From the NCBI GenBank assembly GCA_021234155.1, contig JAJEKV010000005.1:25621584-25685583 (forward strand): DNA of 64,000 nucleotides, written 5' to 3'. The position numbers and the translations under genes are program-made. The first letter of the stretch is position 1. Each line of letters opens with the position of its first letter. The notes under the pieces are model-generated. The model searched no databases. It had not been told where the DNA came from and saw only the letters and a program-made list of their open reading frames with translations. Origin of the DNA: Isoetes taiwanensis. Lineage: Eukaryota > Streptophyta > Lycopodiopsida > Isoetales > Isoetaceae. Below, piece by piece: positions 46,383 to 57,605 of this stretch.

Positions 46383-46740
46383 TTGTGTTTCATTTATTCT
46401 TTTTTCTTTTTTTTCGTGGGCAGCCGGATTTTGAGAAGAAATCTCCTCTGCCCTATTCTTGCCAAGAAAACCAAAGATATTGCTGCATTCAAAGCTGCTC
46501 ATAAGATTCAGGGTACTTTCAAGGAAGGAGAACTTGTCCTTAAATGGAACAAAGCCAAAGAAGATTCAGCTGGCAAGTTTGACAATCTTTGGGAAGGTCT
46601 CCCTATGAGGTAATGGGACCTGCAGGTATCAACTCTTATTGGTTAAGAGAGATTATTTCAGATATTCTGTTGCCAAATCTTATTAACACCCTACACCTGA
46701 AAAGATATTGGGAACAACATGTATGTTTATCATTGTTTTT
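46383..46740 (+). pseudogene. Integrase C-terminal fragment of gypsy-like element
   Basis: The frame gives FKEGELVLKWNKAKEDSAGKFDNLWEGP, and after a frame change near 46607 AGINSYWLREI and HLKRYWEQH. This resembles the GPF/GPY module at the end of gypsy integrases (the LWEGPYEV-type phrase). The catalytic core is absent, so most of pol is deleted between 45840 and 46380. Positions 45840-46380 have only scattered frames. Confidence 0.6.
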
Positions 46741-47111
46741 ACATTAGAACTTCAAGTCAGAGTTCTTAGATTGATAGTATAGGCCTTAGAATTTCAGGTT
46801 TATAAGTATGCTTTGTTATAGGAATTGTTCTATTCTTCCAAGAGCTTGAGAATGTTTTACTAAGTGTCTATCTATAGGAAGAAGTCAGACTGCTTCCAAG
46901 ATCCAGCTGAGGAGTTTTTTGATAAAGAGATTTGCCAGATCCATATGTGCTTAAGCAGCCGATGTTGTCGCCTTCTATTTTCTTGTTGTTTCTAGTGTCA
47001 AATGCATGTTATTTGCTATTTGCGGGTTTCTGCCTGACGTCTGGAGTTGTCGCCATTCCTGCCTGTTTTCCAGAAGCAGCTCCGCAACACATTCATGAAG
47101 CATGCAGGTAG
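46741..47111. other. No recognisable feature
   Basis: No open frame or repeat that could be supported was seen in this stretch, which lies between the integrase remnant and the 540-bp duplication. Confidence 0.4.
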
Positions 47112-48230
47112 AAAAGCCTATAGCTCCTGCCGCTTCGTCTGCTCTCAAATCGGGCTATTCTGAATATTCGTGTATGGCAATGTGCTTGATGTTCTGGCAA
47201 TGATTTGTTTGCTCGTCATCTTCTGGTAAGCTCTTTATCCTTGTTTTTCAATATTTGTAGTATGGGTGTTTGAAGCCTGCAAGTCGACGGATCCTGAAGT
47301 AGGCAAGTTCAAAGTAATATTTGTGAAATCCATAGAATTTTCTAACCTTCCCAGCCAGTTGTCCTTTCGCAGTCTGGAGCTTTTTCTAGATTTTGTTGTC
47401 GAGTCTTCCTTCGTGTGGTCAGACGGTAGATGTAAGCTGCAAATGGTGTCGGAATGAACAAGCAACCACCTTGGTTCTTGAAACAAGCAACTGGATTCTT
47501 CGCTTTAGGTGCTCCTCTTCTGTTTGGCACTGCTGATTCCATTTTCTTTTCTTACAATGTTCCAGTTTCTTCATTTTTTAGGTGTTAAAGTCGTGCATTT
47601 TTTTAGATTTGCTGTTGTAAGACATATGGGAAGGCATGTTTTTTTTGGTATAAAAGCTTATAGCTCTTGCCGCTTCGTCTGCTCTCAAATTGGGCTATTC
47701 TGAATATTCGTCTATGGCAATGTGCTTGATATTCTGGCAATGATTTGCGTGTTCGTCATGTTCAGGTACGCTCTTTATCTTTGTTTTTCAATATTTGTAG
47801 TAAGGGTGTTTGAAGCCTGCAAGTCGAAGGTTCCTGATGTATGCAAGCTCAAAGTAATATTTGTGAAATCCATAGATTTTTCTAACCTTCCCAACCAATT
47901 GCCCCTTCGCAGTACTAAACTGAGCTTTTTCTAAATTTTGATATCGAGTCTTCCTTGGCGTGGTTAGACGGTAGATTTAAGCCGCAAATGATGTCGGAAT
48001 GAACAAGCAACCACCTTGGTTCTTGAAACAAGCAACTGGATCCTTCGCTTTAGGTGTTCCTCTTCTGTTTGGCACTGCTGATTCCATTTTCTTTTCTTAT
48101 AATGTTCTTTTCAGGGCTCCAGTTGCTTCATGTTTTAGGTGTTAAAGCCGTACATTTTTTGGATTTGCTGCTGTAAGACATGGGAAGGCATGCATTTTTT
48201 TTTTACCTCCTGTTTTGTAAGACATGGGAA
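47112..48230. repeat. Large tandem duplication, about 540 bp per unit
   Basis: Unit 1 (about 47112-47651) and unit 2 (about 47652-48230) share a long ordered run: TATAGCTC(C/T)TGCCGCTTC, GAATATTCGT, TTTGTTTTTCAATATTTG, CAAGCAACCACCTTGG and GTAAGACAT with GGGAAGGCATG. A further short copy of the GTAAGACATGGGAAGGCATG segment follows at about 48220-48240. No coding function was recognised. This could be the inside of a long LTR, given the primer-binding site downstream at 48645. Confidence 0.85.
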
Positions 48231-48644
48231 GGCATGCCTTTTTTTACTCCTATTAACTCTTGACTTCGAGAGTCAGTTGTATTTCGGTTCTGTTTCTTGC
48301 TAGAAAACAAGAACTGAGTTCTTGTGCAAAGAAAAGCTTGCTTACATTTGTTGTTCTTACTGCCTGCACGTGGTGTGTTTAATTCAATTGAGATCCAGTT
48401 GAAATGTTTATTCTTCTCAAAGCATATATTTTGCATGAATAAATTGTATCATTTAGCTTTGTTGTCGGGATGCAAGCAGAAAAGTCATTTTCTGATATCA
48501 ACAAAGCAAATGTTGGAAATCTGATATGGTCTATGGGGTATGTGATAAAGCCTGGAAAGGTTGAGGCCCATTGGATAACAGATTCCTTGAAGGATCTGCC
48601 CTTTTGATGTGTTGGTTATCACTAGTGGCTTAGTGCGTCACATT

Positions 48645-48657
48645 TGGTATCAGAGCC
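48645..48657 (+). promoter_or_regulatory. Orphan LTR primer-binding site (tRNA-Met type)
   Basis: TGGTATCAGAGCC matches exactly the standard plant LTR-retrotransposon primer site, complementary to the 3' end of initiator tRNA-Met, and the match continues loosely into GGTTCAATTCC. No gag follows. A 64-bp segment ending GCTTAGTGCGT(C/A)ACA lies on both sides (48579-48642 and 48715-48778). An alternative reading is a tRNA-derived SINE, with TGGCTTAGTGCG as A box and GGTTCAATTCC as B box. Confidence 0.6.
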
Positions 48658-48778
48658 AAGGTTCAATTCCTCGTGGCAACATTGGTGTGTTCCACATGCT
48701 TGGAGGCAAGCATCGATTTCCTTGAAGGATCTGCCATTTTGATGTGTTGGTTATCACTAGGGGGCTTAGTGCGTAACA

Positions 48779-50424
48779 AAATCCCTTGCAAGTTCTGGAT
48801 TGTGTCAAATCTATCTCCGAATATTATTGCAGAGCTGAGGTTAAATCCTTTTCGTTCATATACTTGAGAGCACGTTTTTACTCCTGGCTATGTATTCTAT
48901 TTTTTGCATCTTTCTTCCGTTCTAATTTTAATGATTCAATGTGCTTTATTTCTGCAGGGGAATATGTGAGCTATTTTTTAACAGAGTTAATAGCGTTTCC
49001 CTTTGCTTATTTTCTTCATCGCACTTGAATTAAATAATTGTTTTACCTTTTTTAAGTTCATAACTTCCTATTATATTATTGTAGAATAGCTCTACATGCT
49101 TATCTAAATAGAATCAAATTGAACATGCTATTGAGTGAGAAAGATATAGAAAAAACCATTGAGCTCTTTGTTTGTCTGAACATGATCTAATCTTATTGTG
49201 TTTTAACCTTATGCAGAGATTCAACTTTAGGATCTTCATTGGCTCCTTGGCAAACGCTATTGATTGTGCTAACATGTGTATGTTCGTCTATTGTGTTGCA
49301 ATGGTGTGAAACGCACTTGGAAGAGATATCTCTTGTCTCCATCAATAGACTCGAGTTATAAATGATTCATAGATACTATCCAATATGACGAGTTTCTAAC
49401 AACTTCATATTGTTAGGGCATTAAAATAGCAAGGCTAATGTTGCAATAAATTTCAATGTGTTAAATATCATAAGTCGCCATTGACTAATGGGCTAAAGCC
49501 TTCTTTAGTTTTTGCAATGGTTCCTTAATGTTTGTTAAATCGCTACATTAACACCATATAACTTACATGTTCATGAAACAAGTTTAGTTTTTATAAATAG
49601 CATATTTGAAATAAAGCAATATTTAATCTATTATTATCCCTTTCCATTGAAGAAACAAATATTCCACACAATCTAGCATTTGCATGCCTAGAAACATTCA
49701 ACTAGAATGCACAGAGCTCTGTTGCTTTAAGTTGCTAAGATTTGACGGTTAAGGTAAATAATGTTGTCCACAATGCAGATCTATACATGTGCTACTCACT
49801 CTTCAATGTCTAGAATGAATGTTCATATCTCAGGCATGGGTCTGGATCTTCAAAGCAGCCACCACATTATGCCCCCCCCCCCCCCCCCCCGATGCTTTTG
49901 CAATAGAGCCCATCTCATGCTTCCGATAACCATAGTGATCTCAAAATGCTCGCAGCTCTCGAAGAGCTGCCTATGCTGTAACACTTTTTCGGGATACTGA
50001 AATCCAATATCCCCTAATGTTTTTAGTGGTTCTTGCTTTTTTAAAACCAATTTATTTAAGGTTTCTAACCATTGTTTCTTTTATTAACTTACCTAATGGA
50101 CATATTGTCTAAAGGCTATTGTCTTTTGCTATCATGGTATCTCAATGCTTCTTCTCTTCTTGCCATCATGTCCATGGCTTCTTCCTTAGTCTGAAATGAG
50201 CTTAATAACCCATCCCTAGGAAGCAATAGTTCCTAGTTAGCGAAATAATAAATCCATAATCTATTATTTTTGCGCAGAATGCATGATCCAAATAGAATTG
50301 AAAGATCCAAAACAAAGCTATACTAGACCAATGCTCTTAAACTAGGCGTCTTTGGCACTAGGACTTCCTTGCACTATCTCAAATAATCATAGTTCAAACT
50401 AAAAAACAAGAAAATGACATAACG
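48779..50424. other. A+T-rich stretch without genes; run of 19 C at 49872
   Basis: Only short frames without family motifs are present. A homopolymer of 19 C occupies 49872-49890. Confidence 0.45.
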
Positions 50425-50972
50425 TCAACTTAAAGCATCTGCCACAACATTCTCTTTATCAAGACGATAGTCCACTGAGAAATCATATTGCTGCATAAAA
50501 ACAACCCATTTCGATTGCCTTTCCGATAATGTTTTCTCTGAGACAATGTGCCAAATGCTTTGGTGGCCAGTCATGATATAAACTGTTAACACTAAAAGAT
50601 AGTGTCGCCAAACTTTCAAAGCATGAAACACATCCAGAAATTCTTTATCATAGTCACTATATCTACTTTCCGTGTCAAAAAACTTCCAACTTTCATAAGC
50701 AATAGGATGACCATCCTGTTGCATCAAAGCTCTGCCAAAATCTATACCAGTTGCATCAACACGTAACAAGTAAGGTAGACCAAATTTGGCAAACGAAGAA
50801 TGGGAGGATTAACCATGGCATCCTTTGAAACTTGGAAAGCCAACTGATGATTATAAGTCGATTGGAAAAGAACATCTTTTCATAGCAACAAATACAGATC
50901 TGAAGCTAAACGAGCAAAATTCTGTACAAACTTCCTATAGAAGCTGCTTAAGCCCAAAAAGGAATGCAATGC

Positions 50973-52565
50973 TGTGACGTTCCAGCACAGTATACGGTCC
51001 CAGGATGTATACTGTACTGCCTCATCACGCGTACACGCCACCCCGACTGACGTGTACGCCGACGTGTAGCCAAGCGGGTAGCCCCTAGGGGGGCAGCTTG
51101 CAAGGTGTGTGCATTTATTAATGTACATTTACCCATGTGCACATTTATCTAGGTACACATTTTCCCATGTCGACACTTTATGCCACCTAGTTAATAAAGG
51201 CAAGTGGCCATACCCAATTATCCCACATGCTTAAAAGGATAATTAGAAACCCTAACCCTAACCCTAACCCTTTGTCTATTTCGGTAAGAGAAACCCTAAC
51301 TTTCTATTTTCGTTCATGCCATTTTAGGGCTCTATTTTACTTGCTCCAGGGGTCAAACCCGCCTCCCAGACTCTGTCTGAGCGACCTAGCTCGTTAGTTT
51401 CCCTTTTTAGCTTCATGTTCTAGCAGCTCAGCAGGATGGTTTAGTTCAGGGCAGGAGGAGCGAGCCAAGGATCAGGTATTTAGTCAATTTAATAGCCTAA
51501 ACCATCTCCCAGTCATTGAATCAGTAGGTTTAGCCTATTAAATTGCCCATAGCAGCCATTTAGATCCCCAGATACCAAGCTCTAACTAAAGAACCTAACT
51601 CTATGATATAGATTAGATCTAGTTCTTTAGTTCTTCTGTGACGTATATGGATGATGTATCTCGGTGAACTCATTGGATTGGGAAGGGAGGTAGAGACCTT
51701 AAAGCCTGGTAGTTGATGCTCCTAGTTAGCCTCTTTAGCACACTGTATTCGACCTATGTACAAGAACCACACCGGGTTGTGGGTGAAGGGACTAGACTGG
51801 CTCACAAGGAGGTTCATGTCCTGACTCATGAGAATGATCCCTCTGGTGTGTAAGGCCTACCGGGGATTCCTGTGGACTAGGTCTAATGGCTTGCCACTGC
51901 GTGTGGGTAAGGCATGGGCTCGACACCCGTGGAGTTATGCGTCACTCTCCATTGGGTTCAAGTCGAATAAGGGCAGTGGCCATCTCTAGTCACCTTGAGT
52001 CAGCATGTAGATCTCTGGAGGGAGTGATCCCTACCTGCCCCATCGGAACTGGGGAGATGCAACCCAGGAATAGCCCCCCTTGGCTATGCATCCGGCGGGC
52101 TACAGTCAGGTCCCAACACTTTTCAACCTACTCTGCAAAGTGTGCACAGGAGGGGCAGATGGAGTGGACTACCCTAGGCCGTGTTCTCATGCCAGCCAAA
52201 TCCATTGCCATGAATTCTGTCTGCAATGAACTCTGGAGATCCAAGCCGTCAGTCATTCCCTGGAGTCTGAGCCTTGGGTAGGATCCCCATATGTGATGTG
52301 CTGATCTTTGTCTATGCAGATATGGATGAGCCACCCTTCGAGGTGGCTATGTGATGATGTTGTATACTGACATGTATGTTTACGCTTCCGCAGCTAGGTA
52401 GGCCCTGTGGGAGACAGGGTAAAATGACCCCTTCATTCTTCCCACTGGAACTCATCAAGGTTGCAGTGATACATGGAGGGCCATGTATCAGTATGGAGCT
52501 GGTATGGGGGATGAACTCCTGTTTGTATATGGTGAGTGCACCGTATATGAGTAGGGGACGTCACA
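50973..52565 (+). mobile_element. Solo LTR (1,593 bp), family copy 1, inserted in gypsy pol
   Basis: It starts TGTGACGTTCC and ends GGGGACGTCACA, with TG...CA termini. AATGC stands directly on both sides (50968-50972 and 52566-52570), a 5-bp target duplication as made by LTR retrotransposon integrase. There is no coding content. It contains AAACCCTAACCCTAACCC (51247 onward), a telomere-like phrase. The host reverse transcriptase reads across the insertion once it is removed. Confidence 0.85.
51247..51270 (+). repeat. Short telomere-like CCCTAA run inside the solo LTR
   Basis: Three to four CCCTAA units occur after AAA. The plant telomere unit is CCCTAAA, so this is not a true telomere array. 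Related AAACCCTAA and CCCTTAGGGTT phrases occur in the second copy at about 57300-57375, which suggests that the motif belongs to the element. Confidence 0.6.
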
Positions 52566-53230
52566 AATGCAGTAACCGAAGTAGGTACTGGTCAATCCAC
52601 AATTGCTTGTACCTTACTAGGATGCACTTTAAGACCCTCAATGCAAACAATATGATCCAAATATTCAAGTTTTGATTGGAAAAGTCACTTTTCTTAGAAT
52701 TGAGAGTAATAGACTCCTCTCTTAGCCGACGAAAGACCTCTCACAAATGCAAGTAATGATCTTCCTCGGACTTACTAAAAACTAGTATGTCATCAAATAA
52801 AACGACAATATAAGCACCATGCACATCTTCAAATATTCCCCCCATTAGCCTCACAAAAGAAGCTGGTTTGTAAGTCCAAATGGCATGACAAAAAAAAAAC
52901 GCATAATGTCCAAAGGTTGTCTGAAATGCAGTCTTATGAACAAGTGCAACCTTAAATTGCCAATATCTTGACTTAAGATCAAGATGGCTAAAAACTGTGC
53001 CACCTTGGAGTTGATCAAACAAAAAATCCACCCTTGATATAGGGAACCTATTTTTTATGGTTATCTTACTCAAAGCGTGATAATCTATACACATGCGCCA
53101 GGAATTATCTTTTTTCTTAACCAACAGGACAGGAGCACCAAAAGGTAAAGAACTATTCGAACAAAAGAAATGTTTGCGGCGGCCTTGGCCCCAGCGATAA
53201 ATTTTTTGTTTCTTTAAATGTTTAGATATT

Positions 53231-55604
53231 ACAACCCCCTCCCGGTACTTTCTAGTTAGACTATGTAACCTTAGAGTCAATAAATAGATTTGCAGTTCCA
53301 TAATATGGTTATAATTCCAGCTCTTGATACATCTAAAGAGAAAGACAGTAAGTGACTCAGCAGAGAACGGAGGATAAAGGGTCAGGAAAAAGAAATGTTT
53401 TCCGCGGTCGAGATAAATTTCTTGTAATAATAATATATTATAATGAAATAGAATATGACTGATTTTGATTAACATATGTTATACATAAAGGATCTACATT
53501 TGTTAACATGGATTCAAATGATTTTATAACTTATCAGATATAGTTGTAACCTAAGAGATATTATGTTTGGATGCCTTCGATAAAAAAACATTCGATTCAA
53601 TCCAATTCAATGCTTTACAACTATACATATGATTGCAACTATGAGTTCGTTTATAACTTGAGATTGTTTTCTTGCTTGTTTAGTACCCCATTCTAAAGTG
53701 TGGCTCACCGTTAGAGACACTTTGGGAAGTTATATATTTACTTGATCATACCATATATCCATTTGCATATTAAGACTTACATCACGGGCTCTCGTGGTTA
53801 AAAGAGATATGGATCTTAGTAAATATATGAGAACTGATGGTTGCTTCAAGTTTCACATAGTTAATCAGTGATTCATGATCGAAGTTGGGTTAAAATAAGG
53901 AAAGATTGGTATACAAGTTTAGATTCAATCAAAAGTGATGAATTTGGCTTTTGTCTCGGGAGGAATATAGTAAATCTAATGTTAATTTTATGGGCATGAG
54001 GCTGATTTAATTGTTTGTTGTAAGTGCTAAGTACAAAGGAGAAACCTGTAATAGATGCAGGAGCGTTACAAATTTGAGGAAAACACACGTGAGACCCATG
54101 TTAGATCGGTTGAAAAGGCATGAAAAAGACCATTTAGCTCCTAGAAAGGCCCGATTTGCATGTCCAAGGACCATCACGGTGGAATCAATGAGTTATATTG
54201 GATCTTCAGCAGGATTAAGGAGCTTTCAGAATGGTTTAAACTATCTGGATTAAAGCAGACAAAGCTAGGATTCAAATAGAAATGGGTCAAAATTGCCTCT
54301 CAAGGGACGATTTAGCCAAGGCAAGGCTAAAATGGCAGGACTAGTGGCTCTTAAGGTCTCTCTGATGATGCCGGATTGGAACGTTTGCTTTTTGTTGATT
54401 ATTTTTTGTTAATTATGTTGAAACGTTTGTTGCCTTACTTAGGGTCTATTCGCACTTGCTGTTAAGTTAGGTTAAAGTAAAAAAAAAATAACTACCTAGT
54501 TAAGCTTAACTTTAATGATTGCACACACTAGAAATAGTTAAGTTTCCATTAAATATGTAACTAGAAAAGTTAAATTTCTTCACATCAAACATGGTTAAGT
54601 TAGAAAAAATTAATCTAACTACGTGTTATTCAGATATTGTCTTGCTAAGTTAGTGGTTAACCAAAATCCCCTCACACATGCTTTTGGTTTAAGTTACAAG
54701 ATTAACTTAACCGAAATCAGTTCACACCAATCTACTTAAGTTTATTGTTGTTAACTTTATCGAAACATATTTTTTCAGTTGTTATCTACCTACACTTCCA
54801 AGTAGGTTTCCCAATGAGTTTTTGGTGGTTCCCCTTTTTTTTTTTTTTTTTTTTGGGGGGGGGGGGGATGTTGGTAGCCATCAGATTGGGGTAGTTTTGG
54901 GCAATAGTTTTTATGTGGATAATTAGATGGCCTTTTTTGCAAAATAGAAACCCCTGTGCGATTGAACAGAAAAGGAAGAGCGCCTTGTATTCCATCCGAA
55001 AAGTAATCTGATTTCTTTAGAGATGGCCATTTTTTCCAAGCCTTTTAGTCATTGCAGGTCTATCTTCTTCAGAAGAGCTTGTCCAAGCTGATTTCGTTTG
55101 CGTGAAGGGCTTCTTCCAGGCAAAAATCCTCAAGGGCAGGAGCTTTTATTTCTGTTGCAACAGAGCTTTCAGCCGATTGTGTTGGTGCAAGTTTATGCTC
55201 TGCTTTCGTGTTCAAGGTTTCTAGATTCCAATCCGGGCTTGCCTTTTTGCTATTTGTCCCAGCCCTACAACCAAGATTTGATTTTGCCAAGCTAGCATGC
55301 GTGGAGGTTCTGCGGTTTTGGAGCTGGCGGTCTTCCACGAAAGAAATGCTTCTGCTAGTTTGAATCTGGGGTTTGAATTAGGGGTTGCATCAGAGTGCTT
55401 TGCAGGTCTAAATCAAGGGTTTGGATTCATTTTTTTCTTCTATGTTCAAATTCTTCGTTGGGTTGGATCACGGTGCTGTGCTCTGGGTTCTCTTCACTAT
55501 TTTCTATTTTAAAAAAATTCAAAGCCTTGTTCTGATGCTCCTATTTATGTACAGCAGTCTAGCTTGATGCTTTTGTATGTGTACATCAGTGAATTCTGTG
55601 TTGC
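53231..55604. other. Non-coding stretch; T/G homopolymers at 54834-54868
   Basis: No supported gene was seen. Short frames at 54011-54253 and 55069-55338 have no family motif. A run of about 21 T followed by 13 G lies at 54834-54868. Confidence 0.4.
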
Positions 55605-55780
55605 TTCCATGAGAATCTAAGTTAGAGTTTATTAAAACCTGTAGTTCATGAGCTTTTTTATATGTAAGGTAGCATTGCTGCATGTTGCGTCATTCCATGA
55701 GAATCTAAGTTAGAGTTTATTAAAACCTGTGGTTCATGAGCTTTTTTATATGTAAGGTAGCATTGCTGCATGTTGCGTCA
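55605..55780. repeat. 88-bp tandem duplication
   Basis: Units 55605-55692 and 55693-55780 begin TTCCATGAGAATCTAAG and differ at about one base (TGTAGTTC versus TGTGGTTC). They abut the second solo LTR by about 190 bp. Confidence 0.92.
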
Positions 55781-55974
55781 TTATGTTGATAATCAGATGC
55801 CTTATAGTGATAATAAGATGCCTTCGTGTAGAAGTCATGTTATTTGGCTTTTTATGGTTGACACTTTTACGGCCAACGATTTTTTAAATTGTCAATGGTT
55901 ATCATATGTGTGGCTGAGGTTTTTTTTTTGTTTTTTCCTTAAAAAGCGAGTAGGATGGATAGCGAATAGGATAA

Positions 55975-57605
55975 TGTGACGTCCCCTACTCCTTATACGA
56001 TGCCCACATCGTATTCGAAGGAGGAGCATTCCCCCTGGCAGCTACACTGACAGGGGCCATCCACCTGACTCCACTCCCATCGGGATGAGCCAGCAAGGGA
56101 AGAATGGATGTGTCATTCACCCGTCTTCCATCGGGTCGACCTATCTGCGGAAGCGTGAATAAACAAACGTGAGCACAACTAACAGTAAACAAATACAAGT
56201 ACCTCGAGAGGTGAATACAATACAACATCACAGAGATAGCAATACCATAGAAATAACATCATCACATAACATAAATAACAAGAGGGGAGATCCTACCCAG
56301 GGCTCGGACTCGTGGGGATGACCCGGCGGCTAGGGTCTCCAGAGTTCATTGCGCAGGTTAATTCATGGCAATGGATTTGGCTGGCATAGAACATGGCTTA
56401 GGGTAGTCCACTCCATCCGCCCCTCCCGGTACACTTTGCAGTAGGCTGAAAAGTGTTGGGACTTGGCCGTAGCCTACCGGGTGAATAGCTAGAGGGGCTA
56501 CTACTACTTGGGTTGCATCTCCCCAGCCCGATGAGGCAGAAGAGAGTTGCCTCCCCTCCAGAGGCATCCATGCTCATCACAGGCGGCTAGAGGGCCACTG
56601 CCCTTATTCGACTTGAACTCACTGGAAGGTCATATTCACCACCCCACGAGTGTCGAGCTCATGCCTTGCCCACACGCAGTGACAAGCCATTAAGCCTAGC
56701 CCACAGAGACCCCCGATAGGCCTTACTACCAGAGGGGTCAGTCCGTGATGAGACAAGTTCCTCCTTATCAACCGGCCTAGCCCCTTCACCCACAACCAGG
56801 CGGGTTCCTGTGCACGGGCCGCATATAATTGGGAACTAGTGGTGCTACCTAGGATCATCTGCTACACAGCTTTAGGTCTCTACCCCCCTTCCCAATACAT
56901 GGAGATCACAGAGTGAAATACATACAACATCACAGAACTGAAATAGAAATAGAAATATCATCTAATCTATCTACCTAAACAACAGAGTTAGGTTCCTTAG
57001 TTAGGGCTTATGATCTCGGGATCTATAAGGCCTCTAGAGTTGATCTAACATACTAAACCAGCCTATTGCCTTGCCCAAAGACGGCTTTGCACAACAGAAC
57101 AACTAGATACCTGCTCCTTGACACGCTCCTGACCCTCGGAAGGCGTCCATGCTCCTGATCTTGCTGAAGATGGCTGCTAATCGATAATCTGTTGTGCAAA
57201 TCCGGCTTTTCGGAGCTCAGCAATGCGGATTGAAGTCCAGACTTGGCCGAAATGGCTCAAGAGAACCCTGAACTCGAGAGAGGAAAGGAGCTCTAGGAAA
57301 AACCCTAAAATGCAAAGAGAAGAAAGGTTTAGGGTTTAAGAGGAAAGCCCTTTTATAGAAACCCTTAGGGTTAGGTTAGATATTGGCCAAATGGGATTTA
57401 GCCATTTGGCAATGGGGTCCATGGGGTTATTAATTGTGTATGTTTATTTAACATGCACAACATTCAATGTTGCCCCCTAGGTGCAACCCTTGCCCCCTAG
57501 GTGCAACCCTATACGTCTCGCAAGTACATGTCATCCGTGACATGTACGGGTGACGTGGCAATATAATATACGTATTCGGGGCGTATATTATATTGGAACG
57601 TCACA
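55975..57605 (-). mobile_element. Solo LTR (1,631 bp), family copy 2, opposite orientation
   Basis: In plus coordinates it runs from TGTGACGTCCCC to GGAACGTCACA, the reverse complement of copy 1's ends. GATAA stands on both sides (55970-55974 and 57606-57610). Internal phrases match copy 1 reversed, for example the GGTAGTCCACTCC and TCCCCAG stretches. No coding frame of note. It is slightly longer than copy 1 and clearly diverged from it inside. Confidence 0.85.

Larger units (their letters stand above)
44172..46740 (+). mobile_element. Ty3/gypsy-like LTR element, deleted, with heat-shock LTR
   Basis: A putative 5' LTR (44172-44488) starts TG, ends CA and is followed by a degenerate primer-binding site. 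Gag (about 44560-45470), an aspartic protease piece (45582-45839) and an integrase C-terminal piece (46430-46730) follow in the expected order. Reverse transcriptase and RNase H are missing, and gag is interrupted by a 261-bp element. The 3' LTR was not identified. Confidence 0.65.
50425..53230 (-). pseudogene. Ty3/gypsy pol: reverse transcriptase and RNase H, split by a solo LTR
   Basis: On the minus strand, reverse transcriptase begins near 53150 (FGAPVLLVKKKDNSWRMCID, YHALSKITIKNRFPI), has the catalytic box as LFDDILVFS (near 52790) and runs to 52566. It resumes at 50972 with SFLGLSSFYRKFVQNFA, and RNase H follows (50769-50425: LRVDATGIDFGRALMQQDGHPIAYES to KENVVADALS). The order RT-RNase H without an upstream integrase marks gypsy. 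The usual FIDD or FVDD is LFDD here. An internal stop follows the box, and integrase and gag are missing. The coding region is a 5'- and 3'-truncated relic. Confidence 0.85.

Noticed and set aside
51247-51270. Interstitial telomere array
   Set aside because: Only three to four CCCTAA units, not the plant CCCTAAA unit, and it lies inside a solo LTR with related motifs in its second copy.
54834-54868. T and G homopolymer run as a regulatory element
   Set aside because: Simple sequence; length is likely to be unreliable in assembly.
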